NCBI GenBank assembly: GCA_963790335.1
Contig: CAWBOB010000007.1
Location: 124,001-188,000, forward strand
Direction of reading: 5' to 3'
Source: JAOUEA01 sp963790335
GTDB lineage: Bacteria > Actinomycetota > UBA4738 > HRBIN12
Length of the DNA: 64,000 nucleotides
Part shown: positions 46,542 to 55,383 of the stretch, piece by piece
How positions within the stretch are numbered: the stretch's first letter is position 1
Layout of the letters: each line of letters opens with the position of its first letter
Translations under genes and position numbers: made by a program
The notes under the pieces: generated by a model
What the model saw: the letters and a program-made list of their open reading frames with translations, nothing else
Told to the model about the DNA's origin: nothing
The model's database searches: none

Positions 46542-47441
46542 CTACGCCGCGGCGCCCGCTCCGGTCCAGCCGTCGGCCGGACGTTCGAACCACACGTGCA
46601 CCTGGCCGGTGCCGACGGATGCCTCGTAGTCGCTGAACTGCTCACCCGGCGCCTGACACCTCGCGCCGCCGATCGCCGACGCCATCATGAGGTAGTGGCC
46701 GAAATGCCCCTCGGGCGCGGCCTTCCGGTACTCGGGCATGCGGTCGATGATGCCCGCGTGATCGCCCTCGCGCATCATGGCGAGCACGCGCTGGTCGGCC
46801 TCGTAGCTCTCGAGCCCCAAGATGTTCTCGGGGGCTTTCGAGCTCTCGTGCTGGCGCAGTTCCCGGAACGGGAAGAACCGGTGCGTCATGCCGCCCGACG
46901 CCAGCAGCACGACGCGACGGTCGCTCTGCGCGATCGCGTCGCCGATCAGCGAGCCGAACAGCAAGAAGTCCTCGGTGGTACAGCACTGGTTCAGCGCCAC
47001 GCTGATCCACCGCGTGGTCGCGTCGCCGAGGAAGGTCCACACGTTGACCGTGCCGTAGAAGATCGGCAGGAAGGGGTCGTCGCACGCGAGGATCCAGCAA
47101 TCGTCGCGGCCGTCGGCCTGCTGAGCGATGAGCCTCGCGAGCTCGGGGTCGCCCGGCATGTCGTATGGGATCTGACGCATCCCCCGCGGAAGCTCGTGGC
47201 TCGTGAACGTGCCGGTGCGGCGATCATGGGCGGTCACGATGTGCTCGAACGTGGATTCCCAGTGGGTGTCGAACACGATGACGGTGTCGGGCTGCAGCCG
47301 GTCGAGGCACGCTTCCTTGAGGCGATGCAGGCCCGGCACGAGCGTGATCTCGTTGCCGTCGTTGATCTCCCGGCGTGTCTCCTCGGGCAGCATGATGGTG
47401 GGAACGTGGGCCACCAGGGCCGCGCCGACGACTTCACCCAT
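46542..47441 (-). CDS. LigB-type extradiol ring-cleavage dioxygenase (HpaD-like)
   Basis: 299 aa. Class III extradiol dioxygenase: AALVAHVPTIML (His ligand), FDTHWESTFEHIVTAHDRR and ASGGMTHRFFPFRELRQ, with the C-terminal LESYEADQ...GHFGHYLMMASAI. It opens a catechol ring next to the hydroxyls with Fe(II) and O2. The neighbouring aldehyde dehydrogenase of the HpaE type suggests homoprotocatechuate or a similar catechol. 15 bp separates the two genes. ATG at 47441. Confidence 0.87.
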   Translation of the reverse strand: MGEVVGAALVAHVPTIMLPEETRREINDGNEITLVPGLHRLKEACLDRLQPDTVIVFDTHWESTFEHIVTAHDRRTGTFTSHELPRGMRQIPYDMPGDPELARLIAQQADGRDDCWILACDDPFLPIFYGTVNVWTFLGDATTRWISVALNQCCTTEDFLLFGSLIGDAIAQSDRRVVLLASGGMTHRFFPFRELRQHESSKAPENILGLESYEADQRVLAMMREGDHAGIIDRMPEYRKAAPEGHFGHYLMMASAIGGARCQAPGEQFSDYEASVGTGQVHVWFERPADGWTGAGAAA

Positions 47442-47456
47442 CTCGATCGTCTCCTC

Positions 47457-48893
47457 TCAGGTCCACGGTGCGGTGCAGACGTTCTTCACGTCGGCGTAGA
47501 AATCGAAGCTCCACGGACCGCCCTCGCGCCCGATGCCCGAGCCGCGCGCTCCGCCGAACGGCGCGGCGAGATCGCGCACGAAGAAGCAGTTCACCCAGAC
47601 GGTGCCGGCGACGAGCCGTGCGCTCACCCGCTCGGCACGCGCCTCGTCGCCGGTGTACACGATCGCCGCGAGCCCGTAGTCGGTCGAGTTCGCGAGGGCG
47701 ACGGCCTCGTCCTCGTCGTCGAACGCCTGCAGGGTGAGCACGGGCCCGAAGACCTCCTGCGTGAGGATCTCCGAGCCCTCGGGTGCATCGGTGAACAGCG
47801 TCGGCCGGTAGTAGAGACCTCCCAGGTCGTCGTTCGGGCCACCGCCGAACACGGTGGTGGCGCCATCGTGCCGGGCGCGTCGAACGAAGCCGTCGACGCG
47901 ATCGAAGTGCTCGCGTGTGATCTGCGGGCCGATGTCGGTCGCCTCGTCGCGCGGGTCGCCCTGCACGATCGCGGCCACCGCATCGGTGAACCGCTCGAGG
48001 AACGCGTCGTGCATGCTGCGCTCCACGATCAGGCGTGTCCCTGCCAGACAGACCTGGCCGGCGTTATCGAACTGGTTCACGGCCTGTTTCACGACCGCAT
48101 CGAGATCGGCGTCGGCGAACGCGACGAACGGCGACTTGCCACCGAGCTCGAGCGAGATCGGCGTGAGGTTCGCAGCGGCAGACTGCAGCGACGAGCTTCC
48201 CGGTCGGGATGCTCCCGGTGAAGGCGATGCGGTCGACGCCGGGGTGCGCGGTGAGGGCGGCGCCGGCTTCCTCACCGATGCCCTGCACGACGTTGAACGC
48301 CCCGTCGGGAACGCCGGCATCGCGCACGATCTCCGCGAGCATCGACGCGGTGAGTGGCGCCCACTCCGGGGGTTTGAGGATCACCGGGTTCCCGGCGGCG
48401 AGCGCGGGCGCCACGCGCCACGTCGCCAGCATCAACGGCGCGTTCCACGGTGTGATCACGGCCGTGACCCCGCTCGGATCCCATGCCACGCGCTCAGCGA
48501 ACCCGTCGTAGTCCTTCACCCCGGTCTCGAGCGCGAGCAGCTGGTCGGCGAAGAACCGGAAGTTCCGCGCGACCCGCGGCATGACGGAGGTGCGCATCGA
48601 CCGGAGCAGCGAGCCGTTGTCGCGAGTCTCGACCGCAGCCAGCTCGGCCACGCGCGCCTCGACCCCATCGGCGATCCGGTGCACGGCCTCGGCGCGCTCT
48701 TTCGGCGGCATCGAGCCCCACGTGTCGATCGCCGCACGGGCAGCGGCGACCGCCTGGTCGACCTCGCCGGCGCCTCCGCGTGCGACCTCGGCGATCGGCT
48801 CCTCGTCGATCGGCGAGACGTCGATGAACCTGTGACTTGAGGGAACCCGCTCGCCACCGATCCAGTGCTCGGTCGAGACCTCGATGCCTTCAA
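47457..48893 (-). CDS. Aldehyde dehydrogenase (HpaE-like semialdehyde dehydrogenase), frameshifted
   Basis: About 480 aa across two frames. Part 1: AAIDTWGSMPPKERAEAVHR to VDRIAFTGSIPTGKLVAA; part 2: SAAANLTPISLELGGKSPFV and NQFDNAGQVCLAGTRLIVER with the catalytic Cys, EVFGPVLTLQAFDD and GGARGSGIGREGGPWSFDFY. Removing one base near 48181-48188 joins them. The fit is to 5-carboxymethyl-2-hydroxymuconate semialdehyde dehydrogenase relatives. Start is unclear: the frame is open to about 48920 with no ATG, only a GGAGGGG signal; 48893 is approximate. Confidence 0.8.
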
Positions 48894-48946
48894 CGACGGC
48901 GTCGCTCGTCGTGCTCCCCTCCCGAGATCAGAGAACGCCCGCAGGT

Positions 48947-48962
48947 CGTTCGTTCCCGAACG
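48947..48962. promoter_or_regulatory. Inverted repeat upstream of the catabolic operon
   Basis: CGTTCG-TTCC-CGAACG, 6-bp arms, about 50 bp upstream of the likely start of the aldehyde dehydrogenase and 45 bp from the pepN stop. Possible operator for the operon, or a pepN terminator. Confidence 0.35.
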
Positions 48963-49007
48963 GTATGGGCGTCAGTGAAGCCTTGTCAAGCCGAGTCGCT
49001 CACGCGA

Positions 49008-51533
49008 TCACTTCGCGAAGTAGGCCTCGAGGTCGGGCGTGGCGCGCTCCCGCAGGGCGGCGGCGATCCGCTGACGTTCCAGGAGCTGCTCGAGCATCTT
49101 CGCGGACTGCGGGATCGGATGCTCGGCGAAGAACGCTTGGACATCGGCGACCTGTTCGGGCGTCGTGAGGTAACGGGCACCTTCCGCGAGGCGAATCGTG
49201 AGCTGCGACGGGAAGTGTTCCTGCGTCTCGTCCCACCGGTCGCGCAGGCTCGCCCACGCGCGGTCGCCGAGGTCTCGGTTCGTCATCGCGTAGGAGAAGA
49301 CGAACGGCGCATCCTGGGTGCGGATGTCCTCGCCGAGCGTCGCTTCGAGCGTGCGATCGAGCAGCGCCTGATCGCGGAACAGCGGCAGCGCGAACAGGTA
49401 GCGGTAGCGCTCCTGCGGTGTCGGCGAGTCGCGGTAGGCGGACCAGAAGTGCTCGTAGTCGGTCGCATCGCCGTTGAACGCCACGACGTTCACCGCGGCG
49501 GCGGCGAGCGCGGCGTCGACCGGCTTCCCGGCACGGGATTCGGTCTCGAACTCACGCGCTGCGGCTTCGGCGTTCGGATCGGCGCCGAGCACGCCGAGAC
49601 CCTGCAGCAGGGCGCCGCGGAGCGCCCGGATGCGATCGGGCTCGTCGGCGTCGGCTTCCCACCCGAGCCGGTCCATCGCCGGCGCGACCAGTCTGCGCAC
49701 CACGGTCCGCAGACGTTCCCGCGGCTCGCCGTCGAGGAACCGATCGCACCAGCCGAGGCCCTGCAACAGCACCTGCCACACGGCGAGGTCGTCCTCGTGC
49801 TCGTATAGCAAGGCGGCGGCCACGAACTCCGAAGCAGTCGCGGCACCCGAGGTGACCGCTGCCCAGTGGTCGTCGACGAGACCGTACCGCTCGAGCGGCG
49901 AGAGCTCGGCGAGCCGTCCGGTGAGTCGATCGAGCAGGCCACCCTGGTACCGAACACGCACGAAGCTGCTGGCACCGGCGTTGACGACCACGGCGGCCTG
50001 CTCGCCGAGCGGCAGAGTCGTCCCGTCCGCCGGCACCAGCACCGACGTCTCGTCCCCGTCGAGTGCCCGCACGCGCAGCGGCACGTCCCAGACCGCATGA
50101 TCGGTGCCGCCGTCGGCGAGGAACCGCTGCTGGTCGATCACGACCCCGTCGCCGGAAGGGCTCGCGGTGAGCAGCGGATAGCCGCCCTGCCAGATCCATT
50201 GGTCCATGATGCGGCGGACCGGCTCGCCGCTCGATTCCTCGATGGCATGCCACAGGTCGTGCGTCTCGGTATTGCCGTAGGCGTGTCGGCCCAGGTACAG
50301 CCGGATGCCGTCGCGGAACCGTTCCGCACCGAGGTAGCGCTCGAGCATGCGCAGGATGGCGGCGCCCTTCTGATAGGTCAGCACGTCGAACATGCCCGAC
50401 GCGTCGTCTGGCGAGTGCACCGGATACTCGATCGCACGCGTGGAGCGCAGCGCGTCGACCTCCTTGGCCGCGGTGTTGTAGCGCCCGAACGAGGTCCAGC
50501 GTTCCCAATCGGGACGCCACGCGTCGACGGTGAGCAAGGCCATGAAGGTCGCGAAGGCCTCGTTCAGCCAGATGCCGTTCCACCACCGCATCGTGACGAG
50601 GTTGCCGAACCACTGGTGGGCGAGTTCGTGCGCGACCACGTCGGCGATGTTCTCGAGCTCCGGCTGGGTCGCGTGCTCGGGGTCGACGAGCAACAGGGAC
50701 TCCCGGTACGTGACGAGCCCGGTGTTCTCCATCGCCCCCTGGGCGAAGTCGGGCATCGCCACGAAGTCGACCTTGCGATCGGGATACGGGATGCCGTAGT
50801 AGTCGGTGAAGAACCGCAGTGCGAACGCTCCCGCATCGAGCGCGAACCTCGCGAGGTGTCCCTTGCCGGGGAGATGCACCACGCGCAACGGCACCCCGTC
50901 GACGTCGATCGGCTCGGTGATCTCCAAGCGGCCGACGACGAACGCCACCAGGTAGGTCGACATCGACATCGTGTCGGCGAACCGCACGCGTTGGCGGCCG
51001 TCGGGCAGCGTGATGCGCTCGACCTCCGGACCGTTCGAGAGCGCGACGACGCCGTTCGGCACGATCAGCGTGATGCCGAACACCGCCTTGAGATCCGGCT
51101 CGTCCCAACAGGGGAAGGCTCGACGGGCGTCGGCCGCCTCGAACTGGGTCGTGGCGATCGTGTGGGTGCCCTCGTCGTCGGCGTAGGTCGAGCGATAGAA
51201 GCCGTGGAGCTGATCGTTGAGGTCGCCGCGGAACGACAACGCGAGCGTCCACGCACCCGCGGCGGCCGGCGTGGCGAGCGTCAGGGTGGCGCGCTGCAGC
51301 TCCTCGTCGAGCGTGATGTCGGAGACGTCGATCTGCGCGCCGCCATCGCGGTGCAGCGTCGCGGAATCGATCGAGAGCTCGAGCGCGTTGATGACGATCT
51401 CGTCGACCCGCTCGTGCACGTCCACCGACACCTCGGCGCTCCCGATGAACGTCGCCGCGTCGAGGTCGGGCTCGAGCACGAGGTCGTACCTGGCGGGCAC
51501 CACCGCGCGAGGGAGCCGGTACCGATCCTGCAT
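49008..51533 (-). CDS. pepN: Aminopeptidase N (M1 family)
   Basis: 841 aa, full-length. M1 zinc motif HELAHQW (302-308) with the third ligand E325 in WLNEAFATF and the substrate-recognition QGAMEN (265-270). Removes N-terminal residues from peptides in the cytoplasm. N-terminal beta domain and large helical C-terminal ERAP1-like domain are both present. ATG at 51533 follows a 39-bp gap after the ilvE stop on the same strand. Confidence 0.94.
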   Translation of the reverse strand: MQDRYRLPRAVVPARYDLVLEPDLDAATFIGSAEVSVDVHERVDEIVINALELSIDSATLHRDGGAQIDVSDITLDEELQRATLTLATPAAAGAWTLALSFRGDLNDQLHGFYRSTYADDEGTHTIATTQFEAADARRAFPCWDEPDLKAVFGITLIVPNGVVALSNGPEVERITLPDGRQRVRFADTMSMSTYLVAFVVGRLEITEPIDVDGVPLRVVHLPGKGHLARFALDAGAFALRFFTDYYGIPYPDRKVDFVAMPDFAQGAMENTGLVTYRESLLLVDPEHATQPELENIADVVAHELAHQWFGNLVTMRWWNGIWLNEAFATFMALLTVDAWRPDWERWTSFGRYNTAAKEVDALRSTRAIEYPVHSPDDASGMFDVLTYQKGAAILRMLERYLGAERFRDGIRLYLGRHAYGNTETHDLWHAIEESSGEPVRRIMDQWIWQGGYPLLTASPSGDGVVIDQQRFLADGGTDHAVWDVPLRVRALDGDETSVLVPADGTTLPLGEQAAVVVNAGASSFVRVRYQGGLLDRLTGRLAELSPLERYGLVDDHWAAVTSGAATASEFVAAALLYEHEDDLAVWQVLLQGLGWCDRFLDGEPRERLRTVVRRLVAPAMDRLGWEADADEPDRIRALRGALLQGLGVLGADPNAEAAAREFETESRAGKPVDAALAAAAVNVVAFNGDATDYEHFWSAYRDSPTPQERYRYLFALPLFRDQALLDRTLEATLGEDIRTQDAPFVFSYAMTNRDLGDRAWASLRDRWDETQEHFPSQLTIRLAEGARYLTTPEQVADVQAFFAEHPIPQSAKMLEQLLERQRIAAALRERATPDLEAYFAK

Positions 51534-51572
51534 GGTGCCGGGGCCTATCGCGCGTGCCGGCTCGGCCGGCCG

Positions 51573-52499
51573 TCAGTCATCGACGTAGGTGAGCCACTCG
51601 GCGTAGCTCGGGTCGTCGCCCTTGGTGGCGGCGAAGAACGCGTCCTGCAGCGCCTTGGTCACGGGGCCGCGGTGCCCCGCACCCACCGTGCGGTCGTCCA
51701 CCTCCCTGATCGGGGTGATCTCGGCCGCCGTGCCCGTGAAGAACACCTCGTCGGCCGTGTACAGGTCAGTGCGCACGAGGTTCTGCTCGACGACCGGGAA
51801 CCCGAGGTCGCGCGAGATCGTCATGACCGCGTTCCGCGTGACCCCGGCCAGGCATCCGTGGCTCGTCGGCGGCGTCACGAGGCTGCCCCCGTTCACGACG
51901 AAGATGTTCTCGCCCGAGCCCTCGGTGACGTACCCGTCTGCGTTGAGCAGCACCGCCTCGTCGTGACCCGACTTGATCGCGTCGACCTTCGCGAGGATCG
52001 ACCCGAGGTAGCCGCCCGTCGCCTTCGCTGCCGAAGGAAGCGAGTTCTGGTCGTGACGGCGCCAGGAGCTGATCTTCACGCGCACGCCTTGCTCGAGGGC
52101 CTCGTCGCCGAGGTACGCACCCCAGGGCCAGACGGCGATCGAGACGTCGACCGGGTTCGCGAGCGGACTGACCCCCATCTCGCCGTACCCCCGGAACGCG
52201 ATCGGCCGGATGTAGCACGACTGCAGCCCGTTGGCCCGGATCGTCTCCTTCACCGCGTCGACGAGCTCCGCCTTCGAGTACGGGAGCTCCATGAAGTAGA
52301 TCGCCGCGGAGCTGTACATGCGGTCGAGGTGTGCGTCGAGGTGCCACACCGCAGGCCCGCGCGAGGTCTCGTACGCCCGGATGCCCTCGAACACGCCGCT
52401 TCCGTAGTGCAGCGCGTGACTCAACACGTGCACCTTGGCTTCGTGCCAGGGCACGAGCTCGCCGTTCATCCAGATCGTCTCGACCTCGGTGATCGGCAC
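51573..52499 (-). CDS. ilvE: Branched-chain amino-acid aminotransferase
   Basis: 308 aa, fold type IV PLP enzyme. VHVLSHALHYGSGVFEGIRA at the start, the PLP lysine in SLPSAAKATGG (K159), and GYVTEGSGENIFVV then TADEVFFTGTAAEITPIREV. Performs the last step of Val, Leu and Ile synthesis. GTG start at 52499 after GGAGGTTCC. Precedes pepN on the same strand. Confidence 0.93.
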   Translation of the reverse strand: MPITEVETIWMNGELVPWHEAKVHVLSHALHYGSGVFEGIRAYETSRGPAVWHLDAHLDRMYSSAAIYFMELPYSKAELVDAVKETIRANGLQSCYIRPIAFRGYGEMGVSPLANPVDVSIAVWPWGAYLGDEALEQGVRVKISSWRRHDQNSLPSAAKATGGYLGSILAKVDAIKSGHDEAVLLNADGYVTEGSGENIFVVNGGSLVTPPTSHGCLAGVTRNAVMTISRDLGFPVVEQNLVRTDLYTADEVFFTGTAAEITPIREVDDRTVGAGHRGPVTKALQDAFFAATKGDDPSYAEWLTYVDD

Positions 52500-52624
52500 G
52501 CGGAACCTCCTCGATCGGTGGCGCCGAGGCGCGAGGCGCGACGGCGGCGAGGCTCAAGGATACCGGCGTCGCGGGCGCCTCGCGAGGGGTGTGGAGGAGC
52601 CTCGGGCAGGGTACCGTGACGGCC

Positions 52625-53008
52625 ATGACCGGTCGCAATCAGTTCACGCCGAGCGAAGGGCCCTCGCCGACCGATGTGGATCGAGACCCTGGGGAAGCGC
52701 TCGAGGACATGATCAGCAACATGGACCGGTACGAGGGCGCCGACGACGACACGACGGCGTCCGAGCAGCGCGACGGCGACACGATCGACGATCGCACCCG
52801 CCGGGAGCAGCCGCAGCGCGTTCGCAGGAACACGAGCGTGGATCTGGTCGACGACGGTGGCGACGACGACGGGGTCGACCGCGAGAAGGACCTCGTGGCC
52901 GAGACCGATCCGATCGACGGGCCGCTCGCGCCCGAGCTCGCCGCGATGCACGTTCGCGACGACGCCCCCGGCGTGGTCGACCACCCCGACGACTACGTCG
53001 ACGAGTGA
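52625..53008 (+). CDS. Acidic protein of unknown function
   Basis: 127 aa. Very acidic and low in hydrophobics, with RRNTSVDLVDDGGDDDGVDR and a terminal HPDDYVDE; probably disordered. It carries no known domain. Opposite strand to both neighbours (divergent from ilvE, convergent with the methyltransferase). ATG at 52625 chosen over the longer frame at 52589 that starts inside the ilvE promoter. Confidence 0.6.
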   Translation: MTGRNQFTPSEGPSPTDVDRDPGEALEDMISNMDRYEGADDDTTASEQRDGDTIDDRTRREQPQRVRRNTSVDLVDDGGDDDGVDREKDLVAETDPIDGPLAPELAAMHVRDDAPGVVDHPDDYVDE

Positions 53009-53018
53009 CCCGGCCCGC

Positions 53019-53798
53019 TCAGGCCAGCTGATAGACGGCGAACGTCCACTCGAACGTCTCCCGCGGCACCCGTTCCAGCGGCCCCCACCGCGACTCCGCC
53101 CATAATCGCGCCGCTCGAGCGGCATCACCCCGCACGGCGTCGTCGGCGACGGCCCACGTCCAGGAGAAGCGGTTCGCCTCGACCGCTCGCATGAAGGTCT
53201 CGAGATCGTCGCGGTCGCGCTCGGCGAGGGTGATGTCGGCTTCCTTGCCCGCGCCGAAGGCGCCCATCAAGTCGTCGAGCTCCTCGACGCCGTCCCACGT
53301 CAGACCCACGGGCTCCGTCGAGACACCGGTGATCTCGGCGAAGCGAGCCTGGATCTCAGATCGCAGGCCTCCGTACGAGCCGAGCGCGGCCAGGAACCGG
53401 CCCCCGGGTGCGACGACCCGGGTGATCTCGGTCACCGCCGACTTCCAGTCGGGGATCAGGTGCAGCACCCATCGCAGGTACGCACCGCCGAACACGGCGT
53501 CGCCGAAGGGCATGCGGGTGGCATCACCTTCGATCAGCGGGAATGGCGGAGCGCCGCCGGCCTTGCCCACCAGCTTCGACAGCATCGGACGTGAGAGGTC
53601 GAGCCCGACGACGGCGACACCTGCCGCGGCCAGCGGCATCGCCACCTGGCCGGTTCCCACACCGACCTCGAGGATCGGCCCTGCGCCCCGGAACGCGTCC
53701 GACAACGCCTCGGTGGTGCGTCGGACGCCGTCGACCGAGAGGCCTCTCGTCTCGTCGTAGTAGTCCGCCGCGCGGTCGAACGCGATCGAGTCGCTCAT
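53019..53798 (-). CDS. Class I SAM-dependent methyltransferase
   Basis: 259 aa. Motif I LEVGVGTGQVAMPLA, motif II VAVVGLDLSRPML, then IEGDATRMPFGDAVFGGAYL and post-motif VVAPGGRFLAALGSYGG. Substrate unknown; ubiE-like group. Its start ATG 53798 overlaps the stop of the ring-hydroxylase-like gene by 4 bp, so both are coupled. Confidence 0.87.
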   Translation of the reverse strand: MSDSIAFDRAADYYDETRGLSVDGVRRTTEALSDAFRGAGPILEVGVGTGQVAMPLAAAGVAVVGLDLSRPMLSKLVGKAGGAPPFPLIEGDATRMPFGDAVFGGAYLRWVLHLIPDWKSAVTEITRVVAPGGRFLAALGSYGGLRSEIQARFAEITGVSTEPVGLTWDGVEELDDLMGAFGAGKEADITLAERDRDDLETFMRAVEANRFSWTWAVADDAVRGDAARAARLWAESRWGPLERVPRETFEWTFAVYQLA

Positions 53799-54751
53799 GC
53801 GCCGTGCAGCAGCTCACGGCGGGGGTACGCCGTGGACGCCGGCATGACCGGCCGGCCCGGCACGTCACCCCGGAGGTATCCGTCGGCGATCATGGCGACC
53901 TGCATGTACACGCCGCCTTCCCACGCCGTCGACATCGGTCCGGGGCGGTGTCCCCTCGAGGCCGCCGCGCGCTGCAGCGATTCGCACGCCGCCCAGTCCT
54001 CGCGGTTCGTGACGTCCCAGAACTCCACCGCGTACGCAGGGTCGAACCCGTCGAGCTCGAGCGCCTCCGGCGGGAAGAGCCACTCGCACTCGACGAAGGT
54101 GCGGTCCGGCTCGAGCGGCTCCAGGCGGTGCGTGAGCACGTAGTCCGGGTGTGGGCTGATCAGCAGGTTCGGGAAGACGCCGAAGTATCCGACCTCGCGC
54201 CGCTGGTGCTCCTGCAGGCCCGGGATGGGCACGCCGTGGGACCTGCCGTCGAGCGACATCGTCTCGACGCCTTCGAACAGGTCCATCGGACCCGCGACGA
54301 ACAATCCCTGGATGTCGATCGAGTAGCCGCTGTCGGGAGGGGTGACCTTGCACAGCGCCGGATGGATCTCGGAGCAGTGGTAGCACTCCTGGTAGTTCTC
54401 GTGGATGAGCTTCCAGTTCGCCGCGACCTCGTACCCATGACGCGCAGCGACCACGAGGCGTTCGGGCTCCCATGGGGCGAGGTGCTCCCAGAGGTTGCCG
54501 AACTGCTCCTCAGGGCCGGTGCCGTCGTCGTCTCGTCGTGCGAACACCCAACCGCACCGCTCGATCTGACCTGCGGAGCGCCGGTGCGTGCCGGCGCGCC
54601 CGAGACAGACCCACGACCGATCGAAGAACCGCTCTCGCTCCCAGGCGAGCACCTCGCGCGAGACATATGCCTCGCCCGGCAGCCCGTTGCTCAGCCCGAA
54701 CGCGGCGCCACTCCGTTCGATGGCATCACGCTCCAGGGGCACCGTGGTCAT
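53795..54751 (-). CDS. Ring-hydroxylating oxygenase alpha subunit lacking its Rieske domain
   Basis: 318 aa. The N-terminus (VSREVLAWERERFFDRSWVC) and the catalytic domain (AANWKLIHENYQECYHCSEI HPAL with the His-His-Asp iron site, FPNLLISPHPDYVLTHR, FWDVTNREDWAACESLQRAA) match the family. Between CLGRAG and CGWVFARRD about 75-85 residues are missing compared with normal members, and this removes the CxH...CxxH Rieske cluster. The deletion is in frame. Without the cluster no electron transfer is expected, so it may be inactive or repurposed, or the locus is misassembled. ATG 54751 (54787 also possible). Confidence 0.78.
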   Translation of the reverse strand: MTTVPLERDAIERSGAAFGLSNGLPGEAYVSREVLAWERERFFDRSWVCLGRAGTHRRSAGQIERCGWVFARRDDDGTGPEEQFGNLWEHLAPWEPERLVVAARHGYEVAANWKLIHENYQECYHCSEIHPALCKVTPPDSGYSIDIQGLFVAGPMDLFEGVETMSLDGRSHGVPIPGLQEHQRREVGYFGVFPNLLISPHPDYVLTHRLEPLEPDRTFVECEWLFPPEALELDGFDPAYAVEFWDVTNREDWAACESLQRAAASRGHRPGPMSTAWEGGVYMQVAMIADGYLRGDVPGRPVMPASTAYPRRELLHGA

Positions 54752-54797
54752 GCGCACAGCATCGCTGCCCCGAGGGTGGGTGGGCAAGTCGGCTCGC

Positions 54798-55340
54798 TCA
54801 GTTCATCGACGGATCGCGGGGCATGAGGCGCAACATGTCGTATCCCCGACCGAGGCGGCGAAGCACGTCGTCCCAGAGCCGCACCGGATCCTGGTGGAAG
54901 ACGTCGTCGGGGAGCGCGGGTGCGACGACCCACGAATCCTCCTCGAGCTCGCCTTCGAGCTGGCCAGGACCCCACCCGGCGTATCCCGCATAGACCCGGG
55001 CACGGCTGATCGCCTCGGAGATGCCATCGTCTGCGTCCGGCGGGAGGAACCCGATCGACCCGAGAGCGATCACCTGAGCCCTCGACGGATCGAGGAAATC
55101 GGCCAGCACGACGACGGAGGCAGGTTCCACCGGACCACCGTCGAACAGGGGTTCCTCCGGGGTGACGAGTCCGCCGAGCGGCGGCACCGCCTCTCGCACG
55201 GTGACACCCAGAGGCTGGTTCAGCACGACCCCGATCGCCCCCTCGTCGTCATGGTGGCCGATGAGCAGCACCGTACGACGGAAGTTGGGGTCGAACAGGT
55301 TCGCGCTGGAGATCAGCAACTGACCGGTGAGTGGTTCCAC
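54798..55340 (-). CDS. YqgE/AlgH-family protein (UPF0301)
   Basis: 180 aa. LTGQLLISSANLFDPNFRRT and VVLNQPLGVTVREAVPPLGG, FDGGPVEPASVVVLADF, RVYAGYAGWGPGQLEGELEE, all conserved in this family. Its molecular role is not known; it is widely present in bacteria. ATG at 55340. Between the DmdA-like gene and the oxygenase-like gene, same strand. Confidence 0.9.
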   Translation of the reverse strand: MEPLTGQLLISSANLFDPNFRRTVLLIGHHDDEGAIGVVLNQPLGVTVREAVPPLGGLVTPEEPLFDGGPVEPASVVVLADFLDPSRAQVIALGSIGFLPPDADDGISEAISRARVYAGYAGWGPGQLEGELEEDSWVVAPALPDDVFHQDPVRLWDDVLRRLGRGYDMLRLMPRDPSMN

Positions 55341-55383
55341 CGCTCCATCATGCCGCGTGGAGCAGAGGAGCGTGGCGGCCTCT

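Noticed and set aside
49866..52619. 917-residue plus-strand open frame opposite pepN and ilvE
   Set aside because: Antisense shadow of pepN and ilvE; no domain, biased composition.
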